This document shows positions 5,803 to 8,984 of a stretch of 8,984 nt of DNA, one piece after another. Position 1 is the first letter of the stretch. The number at the start of each line of letters is the position of its first letter. The stretch is from the NCBI GenBank assembly GCA_031270215.1, contig JAISYB010000007.1, positions 1-8,984 of the forward strand. The letters run 5' to 3'. Position numbers and translations under genes: made by a program. Under the pieces are notes generated by a model, which was given only the letters and a program-made list of their open reading frames with translations, searched no databases and was not told the origin of the DNA. The stretch comes from Streptococcaceae bacterium (lineage in GTDB: Bacteria; Bacillota; Bacilli; Lactobacillales; Streptococcaceae).

Positions 5803-8535
5803 ATGGGACGAAGAGTTGACCGAATTTATCAATTTGTTTGTGAACATGCAAATGTAACAACGGCTGTCGTTGCTGAGAGCTTGCAAATCCAAAGAACTAA
5901 TGCCAGTAAAGATCTCAATAGTCTAGTCAAGGATGGACTACTGAAAAAGACAGATGGCAGACCGGTTAAGTATTATATTGATAAAACCGGTGTTCCAAGT
6001 AAGAAGATTTTACCGAAAAGTAAAAAGAAATCTGCAAATGTTTTCTCGAAAATTATCGGTTCAACAGGCAGTATGCGTAATGCGATTGAACAGGCTAAGG
6101 CGGCGATTTTATATCCACCACGTGGACTAAATTGTTTAATTACCGGACCAACGGGCTCTGGTAAAACTTTTTTTGCGCATGCAATGTTTCAATTTGCTCA
6201 AGCTTCTCAGATTATTGATGCTAGTCGTGAATTGGTTACTTTTAACTGCTCGGACTATGCCAATAATCCTGAGCTTTTGATGAGTCATCTATTCGGTTAT
6301 GTCAAAGGTGCTTTTACGGGTGCTGATAGTGATAAGGAGGGATTAATACAGCAGGCAGATGGCAGCATGTTATTTCTAGATGAAATTCACCGCCTGCCAC
6401 CTGAGGGTCAGGAGATGATTTTTTATTTCATGGATCACGGCTCATACAGTCGGTTGGGAGAAACGGGGAAAAATCATTTTGCGGATGTTCGGATTGTTGG
6501 TGCGACAACGGAGGATCCACGCTCGTCCTTGTTAGACACTTTTCTAAGACGTATTCCAATTAATATCCAAATGCCACCCTTTAGCAATCGCACATCAGCT
6601 GAACAAGTCGATTTGGTTCGCGCGATGATTGCAATGGAAGTTAATCGAATTAATCGTAAAATTACTCTGACTGAGGATGTTGTTAAGGCGTTGCTTGGCA
6701 GCGTATCTTACGGAAATATCGGACAGTTAAAATCAAATGTCCAGCTAATCTGTGCCAGAGGCTTTATGAATCATATGGCGCAAAGCGAAATTAATATTAC
6801 TTTAAATGATTTAACCGATAGTATGAAGACTGCTTTAGTACAGCTTTCAGCAGATCGTAGACGAATGAGTGAATTATCGCCTTATTTACAATCTATGATG
6901 ATTGTTGTGCCAAATGAATTTGATGAATTAATCCGAACAGAAACCTATGAGCTGCCGTATAATCTCTATGATATTATCGGAGATAAGGCAACAATGCTTA
7001 AGAATGACGGTTTGGATCAAGAAACAATCAATCATTTTATCTCAACAGATATTAACCTCCATTTGAAATCATTTTATAAAAATCATAGTTTTACCTTTGA
7101 TATGGAGAGCCGTTTAACTGAATTTGTTGATAAACAGATTATCGAGGTAAGTAATCAGATTGCAACCATTGTCAATGAGCGAATCGGCAAGCATTTCCAG
7201 CAAAATTTTATCTATGCGATGAGCTTACACATTTCGTCATTTTTAAAGAAAATTCATATCGGCGAAACTCGGCAGACAAATGATAATATTCGAATCATGG
7301 CAACCAATTATCCAAAAGAGTTTCAGGTTGCAAAAGAAATCAGGCAGTTGATTGCTGAGAAATTTCAAGTCAATATTCCGGAAAGCGAGGAATATTACCT
7401 CACTGTCCTTTTGGTATCACTCCTAGAAGATCAGTCTACTGGGAAAATTGGTATCGTTGTGGCAGCGCATGGCAATAGTACTGCTTCATCGATGACCCAA
7501 GTTATTTGTGAGCTTTTAGACGTGAACCATTTGGCTTCGGTTGATATGCCACTGGATATGCACCCTAGTACTGCTTTTGGGAAAATCAAAGAAGCAGTCT
7601 ATCATGTCAATGAGGGCAGCGGTGTTTTATTAATTGTTGATATGGGCTCATTGGCATCATTTAACGATCAATTGCAAAGCGAAACGGGGATTACGATTCG
7701 CACGCTTGATATGCTGACGACCTCACTGCTCCTTGAAGCTGCAAGAAAGTCCAGCGTATTAGGCTCTGGAATTGATGAATTATATGAGTCGCTTCAAGGA
7801 TTTAGTGGCTATCGTCAAGTGAGTGTTAAGAGGAGTGACGTGGCAAATAAAAAACAAGTAATTATTGCCATTTGCGCCTCAGGCGAGGGGACGGCGCAAC
7901 GTTTAAAAGAAATTATTGAAGCGCCACTCAAGCAAAAAAATCTAGAACATATCGAGGTTCTACCAATTTCTATCACAGATATGAAAAAAAAGCTTGCTAG
8001 GCTAAGTGGTGAATATAAAATTCTTGCAACGACAGGAATCGTCAATCCAAAGATTAACGCCCCATACATTCCGATGGAAAGCTTTATCAATCAACCAGCT
8101 GAGCAAGTGATTAGTATGCTATTGTTAGATGATGATGATTTAGCAAATCAAGAAGCAATTGTATTAAGCTATGAGAGTGCTAGAGAATTATGTCTTAAAT
8201 TTATCGAGGATAGCTTCTTTTACATTAATCCCAAAAAGATTATTGATCCGGTTTGGCATTTGGCAGAGCGTTTGATTGACAATAATAACCAAGCATCAAA
8301 CTATGCCTCAATTATTAACTTTGTCATGCATATGTCGGGTGCCATTGAGCGCAGCGTATTAAATCAGCCACTGACGCTTGAACCGGAGGTGCTTGCTAGC
8401 TACTTAAAAATCAACGACACTGCCTTTTTAAATCGAGCATTAGATGATTTGGAAGCTCAATTAAAAATCGTCGTCACACCGTCAGAAAGATACTATATTT
8501 ACCAGCTTTTAAAGGATAATCAAGATGTGCTTTAG
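5803..8535 (+). CDS. levR: LevR/ManR-type sigma-54-dependent PTS-regulated transcriptional activator
   Basis: This 910-residue modular activator belongs to the LevR family, which opens sigma-54 promoters of mannose-class PTS operons and is controlled by PTS phosphorylation. Domains in order are: winged helix-turn-helix (about 1-60), AAA+ sigma-54 interaction domain (about 84-325) with Walker A GPTGSGKT at 115-122, GAFTGA at 169-174 and Walker B SMLFLDE near 188-194; PRD1 (about 430-545) with His476 in SLHISSFLKK; an EIIA-Man-like domain (about 548-655) with candidate phospho-His556 in VVAAHGNS; an EIIB-like domain (about 685-775) with Cys691 in AICASGEGTA; and PRD2 (about 790-895) with His843 in VMHMSGAIER. 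The second histidine position of PRD1 appears to be Leu (YYLTVLLVSLL). The ATG at 5803 is chosen because GAGGTGG (5791-5797) sits five bases upstream; a GTG at 5794 would lie inside that site. Length is close to the family's roughly 930-940. No mannose PTS genes or -24/-12 promoter are seen nearby. Confidence 0.92.
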   Translation: MGRRVDRIYQFVCEHANVTTAVVAESLQIQRTNASKDLNSLVKDGLLKKTDGRPVKYYIDKTGVPSKKILPKSKKKSANVFSKIIGSTGSMRNAIEQAKAAILYPPRGLNCLITGPTGSGKTFFAHAMFQFAQASQIIDASRELVTFNCSDYANNPELLMSHLFGYVKGAFTGADSDKEGLIQQADGSMLFLDEIHRLPPEGQEMIFYFMDHGSYSRLGETGKNHFADVRIVGATTEDPRSSLLDTFLRRIPINIQMPPFSNRTSAEQVDLVRAMIAMEVNRINRKITLTEDVVKALLGSVSYGNIGQLKSNVQLICARGFMNHMAQSEINITLNDLTDSMKTALVQLSADRRRMSELSPYLQSMMIVVPNEFDELIRTETYELPYNLYDIIGDKATMLKNDGLDQETINHFISTDINLHLKSFYKNHSFTFDMESRLTEFVDKQIIEVSNQIATIVNERIGKHFQQNFIYAMSLHISSFLKKIHIGETRQTNDNIRIMATNYPKEFQVAKEIRQLIAEKFQVNIPESEEYYLTVLLVSLLEDQSTGKIGIVVAAHGNSTASSMTQVICELLDVNHLASVDMPLDMHPSTAFGKIKEAVYHVNEGSGVLLIVDMGSLASFNDQLQSETGITIRTLDMLTTSLLLEAARKSSVLGSGIDELYESLQGFSGYRQVSVKRSDVANKKQVIIAICASGEGTAQRLKEIIEAPLKQKNLEHIEVLPISITDMKKKLARLSGEYKILATTGIVNPKINAPYIPMESFINQPAEQVISMLLLDDDDLANQEAIVLSYESARELCLKFIEDSFFYINPKKIIDPVWHLAERLIDNNNQASNYASIINFVMHMSGAIERSVLNQPLTLEPEVLASYLKINDTAFLNRALDDLEAQLKIVVTPSERYYIYQLLKDNQDVL

Positions 8536-8541
8536 GGTAAT

Positions 8542-8570
8542 TTGAATTTGCTATAGAGATTTGATAGAAT
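8542..8570 (+). promoter_or_regulatory. Near-consensus sigma-A promoter downstream of levR
   Basis: TTGAAT (8542-8547) and TAGAAT (8565-8570) are separated by exactly 17 bases, each one mismatch from consensus. This predicts a start near 8577. It lies only seven bases after the levR stop and would drive the small ORF at 8609 and the structured element behind it, making this a separate transcription unit from levR. Confidence 0.6.
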
Positions 8571-8608
8571 ATGAAGTGTTTTGAGATTAGCATTTGGAGG
8601 ACATAATT

Positions 8609-8698
8609 TTGGATAATCGTTCAGAATGGCAGAAGGAAGCCTATCAAGCTGCTTTAGAAGCGTTAGAAGAACGCATTGAACAACATGAAGAACACTAA
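8609..8698 (+). CDS. Small ORF, 29 residues, unknown function
   Basis: The reading frame begins at TTG (8609-8611), runs 29 codons and stops with TAA at 8696-8698. It starts MDNRSEWQKEAYQAAL, continues EALEERIEQ and ends HEEH. A strong GGAGG at 8596-8600 lies eight bases upstream, and a good promoter lies 39 bases before that. The product is highly charged and would form one amphipathic helix (heptad-like Ala/Leu/Leu/Ile pattern), with no membrane segment or signal peptide. I do not recognise a family. It could be a real small protein, a leader peptide for the structured region that begins three bases after its stop, or a chance frame. The combination of promoter, ribosome binding site and helix-forming codons makes chance less likely. 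Confidence 0.55.
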   Translation: MDNRSEWQKEAYQAALEALEERIEQHEEH

Positions 8699-8701
8699 CT
8701 A

Positions 8702-8896
8702 AAAGAAGGTGGATTCAGCGTTTAACGACGTAGCAATTAGGAAATTGCGGGCATTTCATTCACCAATGTTCAAAAATTTCGCTTTCTAGGCAATAAAGTT
8801 GCCGCTTTAGTGGCTTACGGAAAAGCTAGTGGCAACGTGCCTTAGCGGGTTTCCCTTAGTTGCTGACTAGTCGGCACTGTTTGTCCCACCTTTTTT
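8702..8896. ncRNA. Strongly structured non-coding element, about 195 nt, family not identified, strand uncertain
   Basis: The ends close on each other: AAAGAAGGTGG (8702-8712) pairs with CCACCTTTTTT (8886-8896), 11 bp with one G-U. Inside are GCAATT-AGGA-AATTGC (8733-8748), GGCAA-TAAAG-TTGCC (8789-8803), and a two-part stem GCTA/TAGC (8825-8828 with 8843-8846) around GGC/GCC (8831-8833 with 8839-8841), competing with GCTTT/AAAGC (8804-8808 with 8822-8826). Longer-range GGAAA/TTTCC (8740-8744 with 8850-8854) is also possible. On plus it follows the small ORF and ends in a T-run, giving a 6S-like overall shape and length, but I see no 6S sequence signature. On minus it shares several words with the element at 1795-2010 and could be another IS200/IS605-type right end. 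Known riboswitch, T-box, tmRNA, RNase P and SRP motifs were not found. Confidence 0.5.
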
Positions 8897-8914
8897 AGTA
8901 ATGTTTGTTAAGCT

Positions 8915-8940
8915 AGGCAAGCCAATTTACTTGCCTTTTT
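8915..8940 (+). terminator. Intrinsic terminator
   Basis: GGCAAG (8916-8921) pairs perfectly with CTTGCC (8930-8935) over an eight-base loop, extended by an A-U pair, and is followed by five T (8936-8940). It would end the transcript that starts near 8577. It lies only 21 bases before the next start codon, so it could also act as an attenuator of that gene. Confidence 0.8.
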
Positions 8941-8961
8941 AATTTGGATTAAGGAGTAGTC

Positions 8962-8984
8962 GTGATTAAAAATATTGTTTTTGA
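8962..8984 (+). CDS. Start of a gene, possibly HAD-superfamily hydrolase (3' end outside window)
   Basis: A GTG at 8962 is preceded by AAGGAG (8951-8956) with a five-base spacer. Only seven full codons are visible, reading MIKNIVF, followed by GA, which can be Asp or Glu. A short hydrophobic strand running into Asp right at the N-terminus is the usual opening of HAD-family phosphatases (motif I, xxxxFDxDGT/V or FDLGNV), so that is the best guess, but seven residues cannot prove it. The gene begins 21 bases after an intrinsic terminator with no separate promoter visible between, which raises the possibility of read-through control from the structured leader upstream. Confidence 0.45.

Noticed and set aside
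7815..8090. Minus-strand 91-codon frame inside levR, looking hydrophobic
   Set aside because: It is antisense to the EIIB-like domain. The hydrophobic look comes from complementing Lys/Glu-rich codons, and no promoter or ribosome binding site was seen.
8250..8275. TTGGCATTTGGCAGAG as a sigma-54 -24/-12 promoter
   Set aside because: It lies within the PRD2 coding region, the TTGC part at the right spacing is missing, and it points into the 3' end of levR itself.
8702..8896. Firm assignment as 6S RNA, tmRNA, RNase P RNA, SRP RNA, T-box or cobalamin riboswitch
   Set aside because: Only the overall size and closed shape suggest 6S. The conserved sequence motifs of each of these families were looked for and not seen on either strand.
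1..8984. CRISPR arrays, tRNA genes, phage attachment sites and defence genes
   Set aside because: The window was scanned for regularly spaced repeats, cloverleaf signatures and recognisable protein motifs; none were found.

Overview
The window looks like a chromosomal stretch of a low-GC Gram-positive bacterium, most likely a member of the Lactobacillales (Enterococcus, Carnobacterium or Lactobacillus type). The reasons are the A+T-rich sequence, strong GGAGG-type ribosome binding sites, GTG and TTG starts, a LevR-type PTS/sigma-54 regulator, and the company of kduI-kduD, galM, queA, a bacterial TMEM175 channel and ung. No genus can be fixed from the sequence alone.

Layout: (1) 2-1650 (+) is the end of a uronate catabolic operon, kduI (start codon just outside the window) and kduD. 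Together they convert the unsaturated uronate product of polysaccharide lyases (pectin, hyaluronan or chondroitin) to 2-keto-3-deoxygluconate. (2) 1651-2093 is non-coding. Its second half (about 1795-2010) is densely structured and resembles the right end / omega-RNA region of an IS200/IS605 TnpB element, but no tnpB gene is present. (3) 2094-3044 (+) is galM, aldose 1-epimerase. (4) 3045-3299 separates convergent galM and queA and holds a palindromic element with an A-run on one side and a T-run on the other, probably a bidirectional terminator. (5) 5632-3300 (-) is a compact operon ung - TMEM175-type channel - queA. (6) 5633-5802 is a divergent promoter region with three copies of an ATACACTA/TAGTGTAT word, two of them forming a perfect 10-bp inverted repeat around the predicted start of levR transcription. 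(7) 5803-8535 (+) is a 910-residue LevR-family activator: winged helix, AAA+ with intact GAFTGA, PRD1, EIIA-Man-like, EIIB-like, PRD2. Its target operon is not in this window. (8) 8536-8984 holds a near-consensus promoter, a 29-codon small ORF, a roughly 195-nt strongly structured non-coding element, a clean intrinsic terminator, and the first codons of a gene that looks like a HAD-family phosphatase.

The ordinary genes are well supported. The parts that deserve attention are the two structured non-coding elements (1795-2010 and 8702-8896). They share several unusual 9-10-nt words when the second is read on the minus strand, and neither is explained by an adjacent protein gene. The small ORF / structured RNA / terminator / HAD arrangement could also be a leader that controls the downstream gene. 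No CRISPR array, tRNA, rRNA, complete insertion sequence or defence system is visible.
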